The notes under the pieces: model-generated
The model's input: the letters and a program-made list of their open reading frames with translations, nothing else
Databases searched by the model: none
What the model was told of the DNA's origin: nothing
Shown: one piece after another, positions 8,571 to 17,002 of the stretch
Layout of the letters: each line of letters begins with the position of its first letter
How positions within the stretch are numbered: the first letter of the stretch is position 1
From: Pseudomonadales bacterium
GTDB lineage: Bacteria; Pseudomonadota; Gammaproteobacteria; Pseudomonadales; Azotimanducaceae
DNA: 38,844 nucleotides
Direction of reading: 5' to 3'
NCBI GenBank assembly: GCA_022827245.1
Contig: JAJDTI010000068.1
Location: 1 to 38,844 of the forward strand
Translations under genes and position numbers: made by a program

Positions 8571-9613
8571 GCCCGCTCGGACGACGCCGCTGGGCCAACT
8601 TCAAGGGCAACCGCCGCGGTTGGTACTCCCTGTGGGTGTTCGCGGTGCTGTTCGGGCTGTCGCTCATCGCCGAAGTGATCGCGAACGACAAGCCCATCGT
8701 CCTCTACCTGGACGGGGCGCTGCACTTTCCCGCCTTCACGTACGTGAGCGAGGTCGAGCTCGGGGGCACGCTGCCGATCGAGGCGGACTACACCGACCCC
8801 TTCGTCCAGGACCTGATCGAGCGGCTCGGCGGCTGGTCCATCGACCCGCCCATCCCCTACAGCTACGACACGATCGATCTCTATATCGAGTCCGGGGCGC
8901 CGGCGCCCCCGTCGGCGCGCCACTGGCTCGGTACGGACGACGGAGCGAAGGACGTCCTTGCGCGCCTCATCTACGGGTTCCGCCTGTCGGTCTCCTTCGG
9001 CATCGCCCTGACCTTCTTCGCCTCGATCATCGGCGTCACCATCGGCGCGGTGCAGGGGTACTTCGGCGGCGCCATCGACCTCGCCGGGCAGCGGGTCGTG
9101 GAGATCTGGGCCGGCCTCCCGATCCTGCTCGTGCTCATCATCCTCGCGAGCATCTTCGAGCCCCACGTCTTCCTGCTGCTCGCCATCCTGATCGCCTTCA
9201 GCTGGATGACGCTCGTCTCGGTCGTCCGGGCCGAGTTCCTGCGCGCCCGCAACTTCGACTACGTGCGCGCCGCGCGCAGCCTCGGCGTATCGAATTTCAC
9301 GATCATGCGCCGCCACGTGCTGCCGAACGCCACCGTCGCGGCCCTCACCTTCCTGCCGTTCATCCTGTGCGGAGCGGTCACGACGCTCACCGCCCTGGAC
9401 TTCCTGGGGTTCGGCCTGCCCGTCGGTTCGCCCTCCCTCGGGGAGTTGCTGCAGCAGGGCAAGAGCAATCTGCAGGCGCCCTGGCTCGGGCTCACGGGCT
9501 TCTTTACGCTCGCGGTGATGCTGTGCCTGCTGATCTTCGTCGGCGAAGCGGTGCGGGACGCCTTCGACCCGAGGCGGGCGACGCAGACCACCGAGCCCGT
9601 GCCGTTGGCATGA
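8567..9613 (+). CDS. YejE-type ABC transporter permease
   Basis: The second permease subunit, about 348 residues, starts at the ATG overlapping the yejB stop. Its opening SPLGRRRWANFKGNRRGWYSL and first helix are typical of YejE/OppC proteins (core RRWANFKGNRRG). A long extracytoplasmic region of about 100 residues carries HWLGTDDGAKDVLARLIYG, the conserved OppC LGTD..GRDV element. Five helices follow, and an EAA loop reads RAARSLGVSNFTIMRRHVLPNA (core ARSLG...HVLPN). It forms the translocation pore with YejB and receives substrate from the YejA-like protein. In the usual order yejABEF, an ATPase with two nucleotide-binding domains would follow; here the next genes are unrelated and lower in GC. 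Confidence 0.93.
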   Translation: MSPLGRRRWANFKGNRRGWYSLWVFAVLFGLSLIAEVIANDKPIVLYLDGALHFPAFTYVSEVELGGTLPIEADYTDPFVQDLIERLGGWSIDPPIPYSYDTIDLYIESGAPAPPSARHWLGTDDGAKDVLARLIYGFRLSVSFGIALTFFASIIGVTIGAVQGYFGGAIDLAGQRVVEIWAGLPILLVLIILASIFEPHVFLLLAILIAFSWMTLVSVVRAEFLRARNFDYVRAARSLGVSNFTIMRRHVLPNATVAALTFLPFILCGAVTTLTALDFLGFGLPVGSPSLGELLQQGKSNLQAPWLGLTGFFTLAVMLCLLIFVGEAVRDAFDPRRATQTTEPVPLA

Positions 9614-9732
9614 GCCAGCCACCAGATCGTGCCGGTCGCGTCCAGCCGCAGCCAACCGCGATAACATGGCCCAAACACCTGTGTCCAAGAGCGGCCATTT
9701 CGTGCTTCCCCCACCTCACCAATGGCAGATAG

Positions 9733-10425
9733 ATGCGAATCGAGCCTGAGATAAGCAGTGTCTCCGTGATCCTGTTGGGCGATTTCAATCCGGCAATCTT
9801 CACGCCTGCGTGGTTCGCCTTGCATGACCTTCTGCCCAAAGGCGCGGCAGAAAGCGCCGACCTGAACGTCGCGCACCCGCAGACCACTTCGTTCACTGCG
9901 GATTGGCTGCAGCTCAACGTCCTAGTCGATCAGTTCTCTGCTGAAACGAGGCAGGCCCCTCACATTCGACTGTGTGACCTAGTCGTGCGAGTGTTTGGCG
10001 AGCACCTGTTTCACACACCCCTACGCGCCCTGGGCATCAATCGCCAAGTCCACTTCAGAGTGCGGGACTCATCCGCTCGCGACCGGATCGGCCGGACCTT
10101 GGCGCCTGTCGACGCTTGGGGCGCTTGGGGCGCGGAACTCGGGGAAAGCGGGCGACACGGCGGTATGACATCCGTCACGATGACGCAGGTCAACATCCCG
10201 GGGAGGTCACCTGATGATAAGATCAACATCACCGTAGAGCCGTCAAATCGCGTCGGCGTCGACGTCGACGGAGTCTATGCGCGGGTGAACGATCATTACG
10301 CGGTCACTCCGACCGAGGGGCGCCCCACCGAGCACTTGATGGATGTCCTGGAGCGCAACTTCGAGTCGTCGTTAAGGCGCGGCGAGAGCCTCATTGATCA
10401 GGTCATGTCGCTGGCGTCGATCTGA
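9733..10425 (+). CDS. conserved-type hypothetical protein, first gene of MBL cassette
   Basis: The protein has 230 residues and no signal peptide or membrane helix. Readable features are an opening strand VSVILLGDFNPAIFTPAWF, a middle part LCDLVVRVFGEHLFHTPLRALGINR, LAPVDAWGAWG, and a C-terminal helix ending MSLASI. The alternation of strands and the order 'hydrophobic strand, FNP, then ALGINR' recall the TIGR04255-type proteins found in phage and defence settings, but the resemblance is only general and I would not transfer a function. The ATG at 9733 lacks a strong ribosome site. The stop is 18 bases before the likely start of the next gene, so the three are probably co-transcribed. Codon use is unlike the flanking transport genes. 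Confidence 0.75.
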   Translation: MRIEPEISSVSVILLGDFNPAIFTPAWFALHDLLPKGAAESADLNVAHPQTTSFTADWLQLNVLVDQFSAETRQAPHIRLCDLVVRVFGEHLFHTPLRALGINRQVHFRVRDSSARDRIGRTLAPVDAWGAWGAELGESGRHGGMTSVTMTQVNIPGRSPDDKINITVEPSNRVGVDVDGVYARVNDHYAVTPTEGRPTEHLMDVLERNFESSLRRGESLIDQVMSLASI

Positions 10426-10443
10426 TCCAAGGAACAGCTCATC

Positions 10444-11034
10444 TTGCAGAATTCGAGATTCAGCGTTGTCCCGGCTACGGTCAGGGATGATCAATCGGCA
10501 ACTGCCGTGGCCACCGACCTCGAGGACTCCGTTCAACGCGCCTCGAGGGTTGTCGACTTCGCGCTGGCTCACAGCCAACCACAGCAAGGGACCTTCGGCC
10601 AGGACATCCAGCGGGCCGGCCCTCCATCGACAGTGTCTCGGTCCCCTGATCACCGGCGGGCCGAGATTGCGAGCATGCCGCTTGTGCCCCCAAGCTTCCG
10701 CGCGATGCCGAGCCTCCATGCACTCCAAGAGTGGGAGGGGTACGTCGTCGAGATAAGGGACGATGATTTCACGGCGCGCTTGGTTGACCTGACCGGCGGT
10801 GCGGACTACGAGGACGAAGAGGCCGACATCCCACTGTGCGAGGTGTCAGCGGCCGACGCCGAGAAGATCCGCGTCGGCAGCATCTTCCGCTGGGTGATCG
10901 GATACGAGCGTGCCGCCGGTCCCGTGAGACGGGTGTCCCAGATCGTGTTTCGAGACCTACCTGCAATCTCCGCGGGCGACCTGTCGGCCAGCATGGCCTG
11001 GGCCAGTAGCGTCGAGACGGCCTTCAGGGAGTGA
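10444..11034 (+). CDS. hypothetical protein, second gene of MBL cassette
   Basis: The protein has up to 196 residues. The convincing part is the C-terminal 110: LQEWEGYVVEI, DFTARLVDLTG, an acidic EDEEADIPL, IRVGSIFRWVIGYER and RRVSQIVFRDLP. This strand-rich pattern is consistent with a small beta-barrel (SH3- or OB-like) domain. The N-terminal 77 residues are polar and featureless. I chose the TTG at 10444 because AAGGA lies 10 bases upstream and the previous gene stops 18 bases away. ATGs at 10675 and 10705, just before the well-formed domain, are real alternatives. The stop overlaps the GTG of the MBL gene (GTGA), implying coupled translation and perhaps a complex. No family is recognised with confidence. 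Confidence 0.62.
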   Translation: MQNSRFSVVPATVRDDQSATAVATDLEDSVQRASRVVDFALAHSQPQQGTFGQDIQRAGPPSTVSRSPDHRRAEIASMPLVPPSFRAMPSLHALQEWEGYVVEIRDDDFTARLVDLTGGADYEDEEADIPLCEVSAADAEKIRVGSIFRWVIGYERAAGPVRRVSQIVFRDLPAISAGDLSASMAWASSVETAFRE

Positions 11035-12116
11035 CCGGCCCCGCGCAAGCCGACTCTCCGCCCCGTCCAGAACAGTTCGAAATCACGTTACTCGGGCCTG
11101 GTTACGGTGAGAGCGTCGTCCTGCACATCGGTGACGGTTCGTGGATCATCGTCGATTCGTGCATCGATACATCCGGGAGGGCCAGGCCGCTCCAGTACTT
11201 GGAGAGCATCGGCGTCGACCCGACCGACGCGGTTCGACTCGTGGTCGCCACGCACTGGCACGACGATCACATACGGGGGATGGCCACCGTGGTAGAAGCA
11301 TGCCGACAGGCAGACTTCTGTTGCGCGGCCGCACTCTGCGACCGCGAGTTCCTGGCCGTGATCGATGCCCTGCACCGGCGACCGTTGACGCGAGACCGCA
11401 CGGGCGTGCGGGAAATGCACGAGGTTGTCTCGCGTCTGCACGACGCGGGCACGCGACCAACGTTCGCTTCCGCCAACAAGCGCCTTCTCGCGGCCGATGA
11501 CTGCGAAGTCTGGTCCCTGTCACCCAGCGATTCGTCGTTTCAGACCTTCCTGGCATCCGTCGGCCAATTGTTGCCGACCGCCGGCTCTACGACGACTCGT
11601 GTCCCCCACTTGTCCCCAAATGACATCGCCATCGCCTTGTGGGTCCGCGTTGGCGACGCTATCGCATTGCTTGGGTCCGACCTTGAGAGAAAGGGGTGGT
11701 TCGAGATCCTTGGCAGTACCGCGCGACCCCACGGTCGGGCCACCGTCTTCAAGGTGCCGCATCACGGCTCTCAAGATGCAGACGTCTCGGACGTTTGGGC
11801 GACGATGCTCACGGGTCAGTCGTACGCAGTGCTGACACCTTGGCGGCTCGGCGGCCACCAGCTGCCACGCGACGCCGATGCAAGGCGTATCGCCGGCCGC
11901 ACGCCGAACGCCTACATCACAGCCAAGTCTCCAAGGCGGGCAAGCAAACGAAGGGATAGAGCCGTAGCGCGGACCCTGAGAGAGTCGGGCATCGTTTTGC
12001 GCAGCCTCGCCTTCACCGCCGGGGCGGTACGCTTGCGGACCGCGATCCGACCGCCTCCCTCCTGGTCGGTGGAAACGCTTGGCGGCGCGTGTCGTCTAGA
12101 CGACATCATTACGTGA
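11031..12116 (+). CDS. metallo-beta-lactamase-fold hydrolase (ComEC C-terminal-like)
   Basis: A 361-residue cytoplasmic MBL-fold protein. The metal-binding signature HWHDDH is at residues 75-80, preceded by a typical GDGSWIIVDSC strand. Further ligand motifs are NDIAIAL (about 197), LLGSDLE with Asp 217, and VPHHGS (about 243-247), the order seen in the ComEC/Rec2 C-terminal domain and related stand-alone hydrolases. These bind two metal ions and usually act on nucleic acid or phosphodiester-type substrates. There are no membrane helices, unlike ComEC itself, so DNA uptake is unlikely. The GTG start overlaps the preceding stop, with AGGGA directly upstream. A nuclease-like effector in a defence or stress cassette is inference; the fold and metal site are clear. 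Confidence 0.85.
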   Translation: MTGPAQADSPPRPEQFEITLLGPGYGESVVLHIGDGSWIIVDSCIDTSGRARPLQYLESIGVDPTDAVRLVVATHWHDDHIRGMATVVEACRQADFCCAAALCDREFLAVIDALHRRPLTRDRTGVREMHEVVSRLHDAGTRPTFASANKRLLAADDCEVWSLSPSDSSFQTFLASVGQLLPTAGSTTTRVPHLSPNDIAIALWVRVGDAIALLGSDLERKGWFEILGSTARPHGRATVFKVPHHGSQDADVSDVWATMLTGQSYAVLTPWRLGGHQLPRDADARRIAGRTPNAYITAKSPRRASKRRDRAVARTLRESGIVLRSLAFTAGAVRLRTAIRPPPSWSVETLGGACRLDDIIT

Positions 12117-12133
12117 CGGCGCGGCTAAGGCTT

Positions 12134-12151
12134 CGGAGGGCACTGCCTCCG
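12134..12151. terminator. short hairpin after the MBL cassette
   Basis: CGGAGG (12134-12139) and CCTCCG (12146-12151) form a 6-base-pair stem just past the MBL gene stop at 12116. No T-run follows, so it would be at best a weak or Rho-assisted end. The rest of 12117-12350 holds no convincing gene; the ribosome site GGAG for the next gene lies near 12339. Confidence 0.35.
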
Positions 12152-12350
12152 GCAGCACGGCGTCGAATCGGCCACACGACCCGCACCGCCTTGCCCAGGG
12201 AGACCGGTGTAGGCTCTATCCGCCGGGGTGGTTACTCCCGCCGGGGAGCGCATGTTCTTCCGTATTGAAGGCACTCCGAAGCCCGACGAGAGACTTACGA
12301 ACTGGTCGATTCACCGCATGTGACGAACGCCACCTGACCGGAGCAACGAG

Positions 12351-13268
12351 ATGACACCGGCCCCCAAGACCGAGCAACCACCGTTCGACACGTCCCTGCT
12401 GGGCGTGGCGGTCGCGGCGGCGGAGCACTACGGCCTCGAACGCACGCCGGCGGAGACGTTCGTGCTCTCCGGGCATGCCTTCGCCCTCAACATCCACCCC
12501 GACCTCTGCCCGAGCGGACCGTATTGCTGGGACTTCCCGCGCTCCCTCGGCCTGCTCGCCAACCTCGGTCTGGAGATGCGCGAACTGGGCACGTTGCTCC
12601 CCACCGCGGATCCGGGCGACAAGCGGCGCCTGGAGGAAAGCGTACGCCAGGAGCTCGAACGCGGCGCCGTGTGCTCGCTGCTCCACCTCGACCACCAGCT
12701 CGTCACCGGCTCCGACGCGGAGAGTTTCGTCCTGGCCCGGCCCTGGGGCCCCGAGCCGCCGAGCACTCCGGCACGGCTCACCTTCGGCACCTGGGCCGAA
12801 TGCCAGAGCGGCCCGCCGGTCGCCTTCTTCCGGCTCGGTCCCTGCACCCCGCGTTCCGCGACGCCCCTCGTGGACGCGGTCGACTTCGCCATCGAGGCAT
12901 GGCGGCAGCCCGACGGCATGACTGAGGCGCCCTACCGCTTCGGACCCGAGGGCTACGACCTCTGGCTCGCCGCGCTCGGCAACGGGGAGATCGACGAGCA
13001 CGGCAACTGGTGGAACGCGTCCGTGTGGGGCGAGTGCCGGGCGTTCGCCGGGCGCTACTTCGGGGAGGGGCCGCGCGACGCCGTGCCCGAGTGGCTCGAT
13101 CTGGCCGAGTCGCGTGCATTGGGCGAGCGTTACTCCGCTGTCGCGGGCCGCTTGCGGGACGTGTCCGACCGAACCCGGTCGAACCGCGCGCGGCACGACC
13201 TCGTCGCCGAGGCGCGGGACATCGAGGCGGACTGCATCGAGCGTCTCGAGCGGCTCAGGTCGCGTTAG
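12351..13268 (+). CDS. BtrH/C39-peptidase-like hypothetical protein
   Basis: A cytoplasmic protein of 305 residues. The N-terminal half contains SGHAFALNIHPDLCPSGPY, reminiscent of BtrH N-terminal and peptidase-C39-like proteins in which a small region around (S/T)GHAFR and SGP recurs. The C-terminal half has GYDLWLAALGNG and WWNASVWGECRAFAG, a helical pattern seen in the same proteins. The usual catalytic Cys at the N-terminus is not evident here, so enzymatic activity is uncertain. The ATG at 12351 follows a good GGAG site. The CDP-alcohol phosphatidyltransferase gene begins 11 bases after its stop, so they are likely co-transcribed; the link between the two functions is unknown. Family placement is tentative. 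Confidence 0.75.
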   Translation: MTPAPKTEQPPFDTSLLGVAVAAAEHYGLERTPAETFVLSGHAFALNIHPDLCPSGPYCWDFPRSLGLLANLGLEMRELGTLLPTADPGDKRRLEESVRQELERGAVCSLLHLDHQLVTGSDAESFVLARPWGPEPPSTPARLTFGTWAECQSGPPVAFFRLGPCTPRSATPLVDAVDFAIEAWRQPDGMTEAPYRFGPEGYDLWLAALGNGEIDEHGNWWNASVWGECRAFAGRYFGEGPRDAVPEWLDLAESRALGERYSAVAGRLRDVSDRTRSNRARHDLVAEARDIEADCIERLERLRSR

Positions 13269-13279
13269 CCATCGCGTCG

Positions 13280-13810
13280 GTGCGCCAGGACTTCTTCACG
13301 GTCGCGAACGCGCTGAGCGCCGTCAGGCTGCTCGCGACCCCCGCGTGCGCCTGGGCCACGCTCACGCTGTACTGGCCCCTCGCCGCGGGGCTGTTCTGGC
13401 TCGCCGTCGTCACCGACCTGCTCGACGGACCCGTGGCGCGACGGCGCGGCGAGGTCTCGCCCCTCGGCGGCCTGGTCGATCACGCGACGGACGCGTTCTT
13501 CTGCACCGTCGTCCTGGCCGCGCTTGCCGCCCTCGATCTCGTGCCCGCCGTCCTCCCGCTCCTCGTGGCGGCGGCGTTCCTGCAGTACACGCTGGACAGC
13601 AAGGCCCTGGCCGGCAAGGCGCTCCGCACCAGCCGCATCGGCCGCTACAACGGGATCGCGTACTTCGTCCTGGCCGGAATCCCGATCACGCGCAACGCCC
13701 TGGGCTGGGAATGGCCTCCCGACGGCCTCGTGCTGGTCCTCGGTTGGCTCCTCGTCGCCAGCACCGGCGTATCGATGCTGGACCGTCTGCGGGCGTTGCT
13801 GAAACCGTAA
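13280..13810 (+). CDS. CDP-alcohol phosphatidyltransferase family protein
   Basis: An integral membrane enzyme of about 176 residues. The complete family signature D-x2-DG-x2-AR-x8-G-x3-D-x3-D is present (Asp 46, Asp 49, Arg 54, Gly 63, Asp 67, Asp 71). These Asp residues bind the metal and CDP moiety; the enzyme transfers a phosphatidyl group from a CDP-linked lipid to an alcohol acceptor such as glycerol phosphate or inositol phosphate. About five or six hydrophobic helices surround the motif. I start it at GTG 13280, 11 bases after the preceding stop; no strong ribosome site is seen. Which phospholipid it makes cannot be told. It ends 22 bases before the convergent nitroreductase gene. Confidence 0.88.
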   Translation: MRQDFFTVANALSAVRLLATPACAWATLTLYWPLAAGLFWLAVVTDLLDGPVARRRGEVSPLGGLVDHATDAFFCTVVLAALAALDLVPAVLPLLVAAAFLQYTLDSKALAGKALRTSRIGRYNGIAYFVLAGIPITRNALGWEWPPDGLVLVLGWLLVASTGVSMLDRLRALLKP

Positions 13811-13832
13811 CGCCCCGCCCTCAGGGCCGCCC

Positions 13833-14492
13833 CTACCCCCGATACGCCCCGAACGTCTCCCACGACGTAACCGTCTCCACCGGGTTCCGCGGCGCCACGC
13901 CGAAGTTGCCGCGGGGCCGGCCCATCGGGACGAGCGCCTCGATCTCGTACTCGTCCGGGATGCCGCAGACCGCGCGGATGTCGTCCTGGTGCACGCGGAA
14001 CAGCGTCGTCAGGCAGGTGCCGATGCCGAGGGAACGCGCCGCGAGCATGAAGTTCTGCAGCGCCGGCACGAGGGACGTGTAGTACGTGTGGCCGATGTCC
14101 ACGGGGCCGTCGTCGTCCATCAACTGGAAGTTCTTGTACTCGGCGTGCCCGAGCAGCATGACCAGCGCCGGCGCCTCGCCCATGTGTTCGGAGAGGTGAA
14201 TCGCGGAACGCGCCGTGCGCATGCCCCTCTCGCGCTCCTCCTCCGAATCGGGCAGTTCCGCGTCGCGGGTGATGGCCGGCCAGTAGCGGTCCCAGGCCCG
14301 TTTGTAGATCTCGCCGATCCGCCGCCGCTTCTCGGCGTCCGTGACCACGAGCCACTGCCAGGGCTGGGAGTTGCCGCCGTTCGGCGCCTGGATGGCGGCG
14401 CGCAGGCACTGCAGGATCTCGTCCTCCGTGACCGGCTCGTCGGTGTAACGGCGGATGCTCTTCTGCGTCATCATGCCTTCGATCAAGTCCAT
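13833..14492 (-). CDS. nitroreductase family protein
   Basis: A cytoplasmic FMN-dependent oxidoreductase of 219 residues with the usual family length. The N-terminal SIRRYTDEPV is the FMN phosphate-binding (R)SxRxF/Y element, NGGNSQPWQW is the central FMN contact, and the C-terminal half has LVPALQNFMLAARSLGIGTCLTT, the conserved dimer and cofactor helix (core AARSLGIGT). It reduces nitro compounds, quinones or related substrates using NAD(P)H; the specificity is unknown. A GAGAGGG ribosome site precedes the ATG at 14492. It lies 40 bases after the MFS gene on the same strand and is probably in its transcript, which suggests reduction and export of one class of toxic compound. Confidence 0.92.
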   Translation of the reverse strand: MDLIEGMMTQKSIRRYTDEPVTEDEILQCLRAAIQAPNGGNSQPWQWLVVTDAEKRRRIGEIYKRAWDRYWPAITRDAELPDSEEERERGMRTARSAIHLSEHMGEAPALVMLLGHAEYKNFQLMDDDGPVDIGHTYYTSLVPALQNFMLAARSLGIGTCLTTLFRVHQDDIRAVCGIPDEYEIEALVPMGRPRGNFGVAPRNPVETVTSWETFGAYRG

Positions 14493-14532
14493 GGGTTTCC
14501 CTCTCTCAAGTTTTGGCAGCCTGCGCCGCCGG

Positions 14533-15909
14533 TCAGTCGGAGCGCACGGCGAACCCCTGGTCGATGGCCCGCACTTCGCGGAGCCAGAACCAGAGACCGA
14601 CAGTGATCAGCGATAGCAGCACCCCGCTCACCACGAACGCGACCTGCACGCTGACCGCCTGGGCGATGTAGCTGATCGGCAGGATCCCGAGCGGCATCAG
14701 GCCGTGGGACATCATGTCGATCGACATCACGCGGCCCCGCATCGCCGGGGACACCTGCAGGGTCACGATGGTGCGGTTCATGGACATGTTGACGGCGCTC
14801 ATGAAGCCGACCGCTCCGACCGCCGCCATCGCCCAGAAGGCGGTATCCGGCGCGCCGCACGCGGCAACCGTGCCGCCCCACAGGAAGCAGGTCAGGAACA
14901 GCCAGATCCCCTTGTGGCGCAGCGTGCCCATCTTCGCGAGCAGGAGCGACCCGAGGATCGCCCCGACCCCCATCGCCGTCATCAGGAGCCCCAGGTCGTC
15001 CGGACCGCCCTGCATCACGTCGGTGTTGAACGCCGGCATCAGCGTGTTGATCGGCATCCCGAAGAGGAAGGGCACGATCGACAGCAGGATCAGGCCCCCG
15101 ACGATCGGCGACCGCCGCGCGTAGTCGATGCCGTCGATGACGTCCCGCACCGGGCCGGTCGCGGCCCGCCGGCGGGAGGGCTTGCCGGTGTGGCGCATGA
15201 AGAGGACCGTGACCGATGACACGATGTAGAGAACGGAAAGCACGAAGTAGACCAGCCCCACCCCGAAGTGCGACGTCGTGTCGCCACCGGCGAAGACCGC
15301 GATCAGGAAGCCGGCCGCGGCGGGACCGAGGATGCGCGACAGGTTCCACGCCCCGGTGCTGAACGCCATCGCGTTGAACATCAGCGGCTCGCCGACGATC
15401 TCGGGAATGAACGCCGTGCGGGCCGGCATCGACAGCGCGAGCAGCGTCCCGTTCAGGAACCCGACCCAGATGAAGTCCCAGAAGGTGACGTTGCCGGTCA
15501 TGACGATGATCGCCATGAACAGCGTCGCCACGCCGTTGAGCGCCTGCCCGTAGAGGATCACCTGGCGCTTGCGGAGCCGGTCCGCCAGCACGCCGCCCAC
15601 CAGCGCGAAGGCGACCTGCGGAACCATGAAGGAGAGCGTCACCCACGCGAGGTTGAGCGCCGACAGGGTCATCTCGTAGACCAGCCAGCCCTGGGCGACG
15701 AGCTGCATGTTCATCGCGAACGCCGAGCCGACCAGCCCGCTCCAGAGCAGCGCGTAGTCGCGGATCTTCAGCGAGGCGAAGATGGACTTGTCGGCCGGGA
15801 TCAGCCCTTCTTCGGAGGCAGCCGGTTCCGGACCGGGCTCGAGGTCCTCGGCGGTGGGGGGCTGGGAGGAGAGCGCGCGGGACTCGCGTCTCGCTCGAAC
15901 TATGGACAC
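14533..15909 (-). CDS. MFS transporter (MFS_3 / EntS-like exporter)
   Basis: A 458-residue inner-membrane transporter with about 12 helices. After a 45-residue polar leader, helices begin at LKIRDYALLWSGLVGSAFAM (core RDYALLWSG). Between helices 2 and 3 is GGVLADRLRKRQ, the motif A of the superfamily, and RGRVMSIDMM sits in the second half, as in EntS-like and macrolide-type exporters. It should export small molecules by proton antiport. The GTG at 15909 has GGAG five bases upstream; no ATG lies before the first helix. It is the first gene of a pair with the nitroreductase and diverges from the crotonase gene across a palindrome at 15931-15945. The substrate is not readable. Confidence 0.92.
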   Translation of the reverse strand: MSIVRARRESRALSSQPPTAEDLEPGPEPAASEEGLIPADKSIFASLKIRDYALLWSGLVGSAFAMNMQLVAQGWLVYEMTLSALNLAWVTLSFMVPQVAFALVGGVLADRLRKRQVILYGQALNGVATLFMAIIVMTGNVTFWDFIWVGFLNGTLLALSMPARTAFIPEIVGEPLMFNAMAFSTGAWNLSRILGPAAAGFLIAVFAGGDTTSHFGVGLVYFVLSVLYIVSSVTVLFMRHTGKPSRRRAATGPVRDVIDGIDYARRSPIVGGLILLSIVPFLFGMPINTLMPAFNTDVMQGGPDDLGLLMTAMGVGAILGSLLLAKMGTLRHKGIWLFLTCFLWGGTVAACGAPDTAFWAMAAVGAVGFMSAVNMSMNRTIVTLQVSPAMRGRVMSIDMMSHGLMPLGILPISYIAQAVSVQVAFVVSGVLLSLITVGLWFWLREVRAIDQGFAVRSD

Positions 15910-15930
15910 TTCCGCTCCGGCGGCGCGAAA

Positions 15931-15945
15931 CGGTAAATTTTACCG
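15931..15945. promoter_or_regulatory. perfect palindrome in divergent promoter region
   Basis: CGGTAAA and TTTACCG flank a single central T, a perfect dyad lying between the divergent MFS exporter and crotonase genes. It sits about 20 bases from the MFS start and close to a TATGAT (-10-like) at 15953-15958 facing the crotonase gene. It looks like an operator for a dimeric repressor that would control both directions. No regulator gene is adjacent. The local A/T richness is striking in this DNA. Confidence 0.6.
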
Positions 15946-16018
15946 CAGGCGATATGATGGTCGCGAAGAGATTGGCCGCCGGAACGCCCTCCGACGGCCC
16001 CACCGGGAGTGACAGACG

Positions 16019-16906
16019 ATGATGAAGACAGGCGCGTGCCACGGTTTCGAGGTGGAGGTGCGGGACCCCGGCATCGCCTGGATCCGCTTCAACACCCCGG
16101 AACGGCTGAACGGCTTCAACCAGGCCATCAAGCGGGACCTCGTGGAGACCGTCCTGCAGGCCCAGATGGACCACCGCGTGCGCGTGCTCGTCATCACGGG
16201 CGAGGGCCGGGCGTTCTGCGCCGGCGACGACATCTCCGGACAGGCCAAGGGCATCGGCGGCGAGCCGCTGATGGACCCCATCCCGCACGGGCACGACAAC
16301 CCCATCGGCACCTACGAGGGTCTGCGCCACCTGTCGCAGACCGTCAACCTCGCGTTGCGCAACTGCGACAAGATCGCGATCGCGGCCGTCAACGGCGTCG
16401 CCATCCAGACCGGCATGACCCTCGCGCTCGCCTGCGACTTCCGCATCGCGGCCGAGAGCGCCCGTCTCGGCAGCGCGACGCTCCGCTTCGGCCTGCTCCC
16501 GGACGAGGGCGGCCAGTATCTCTGCGTCCAGCTCATGGGCGTGGCGAAGACCATGGACTTCTTCATCCACAAGCGCATCGTGACCGCGCGGGAGGCGCTC
16601 GATCTCGGGCTGCTGCACGAGGTGGTCCCCGACGGCGAACTCGAGGACCGGGCGATGGCCCTGGCGACGGACATCGCCAACGGGCCCCAGGTCGCCATCC
16701 GCATGCTGAAACGCTCCGTCTACAACGCGGCGGACATGACCTTCGAACAGTCCCTCGACGAGATCGCCGCCAAGACCGCCGTGACCGACCACCACCCGGA
16801 CGCGCGCGAGGGCGGGCTCTCGTTCCGCGAGAAGCGCGCGCCCGAGTTCAACGCGTGGCTGGAGGAGCCCTCAGCCGGGGGAGCTTCCCCGACCGCTGAC
16901 GCGTAA
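16019..16906 (+). CDS. enoyl-CoA hydratase/isomerase (crotonase) family protein
   Basis: A cytoplasmic crotonase-fold protein of 295 residues. It has the acyl-CoA binding and oxyanion segment GRAFCAGDDISG, then AVNGVAIQTGMTLALACDFRIA, corresponding to the family NGxAxGGGxxLAxxCDxRIA with QTG in place of GGG. The loop GLLPDEGG follows. By eye, the two catalytic Glu of true enoyl-CoA hydratases appear replaced (Thr and Asp at the aligned places), so it may be an isomerase, hydrolase or decarboxylase. The ATG at 16019 is followed at once by a second ATG, with GGGAG about ten bases upstream. It diverges from the MFS gene. The fold is certain; the reaction is open. Confidence 0.9.
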   Translation: MMKTGACHGFEVEVRDPGIAWIRFNTPERLNGFNQAIKRDLVETVLQAQMDHRVRVLVITGEGRAFCAGDDISGQAKGIGGEPLMDPIPHGHDNPIGTYEGLRHLSQTVNLALRNCDKIAIAAVNGVAIQTGMTLALACDFRIAAESARLGSATLRFGLLPDEGGQYLCVQLMGVAKTMDFFIHKRIVTAREALDLGLLHEVVPDGELEDRAMALATDIANGPQVAIRMLKRSVYNAADMTFEQSLDEIAAKTAVTDHHPDAREGGLSFREKRAPEFNAWLEEPSAGGASPTADA

Positions 16907-17002
16907 GGAAGTGCCCGCGTTCCCGCGTCGGCGGAGGCGTACCTCCATGCAAGTACCGATCGTCCTGACGTCTCGGCGCACGCTCCACAAGGTACCTCTC
17001 CC

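Larger units (their letters stand above)
9614..12350 (+). other. lower-GC three-gene accessory block
   Basis: From the end of yejE to the BtrH-like gene the DNA is visibly less GC-rich, and its third codon positions are less dominated by G/C than those of neighbours. It holds three same-strand genes (9733, 10444, 11031), the last two overlapping, none housekeeping. The left spacer (9614-9732) and right spacer (12117-12350) carry no recognisable transposase, integrase, tRNA or clear flanking repeat. The block takes the place where yejF would be expected. I read it as a horizontally acquired cassette, possibly for defence or stress; this is inference. Confidence 0.5.
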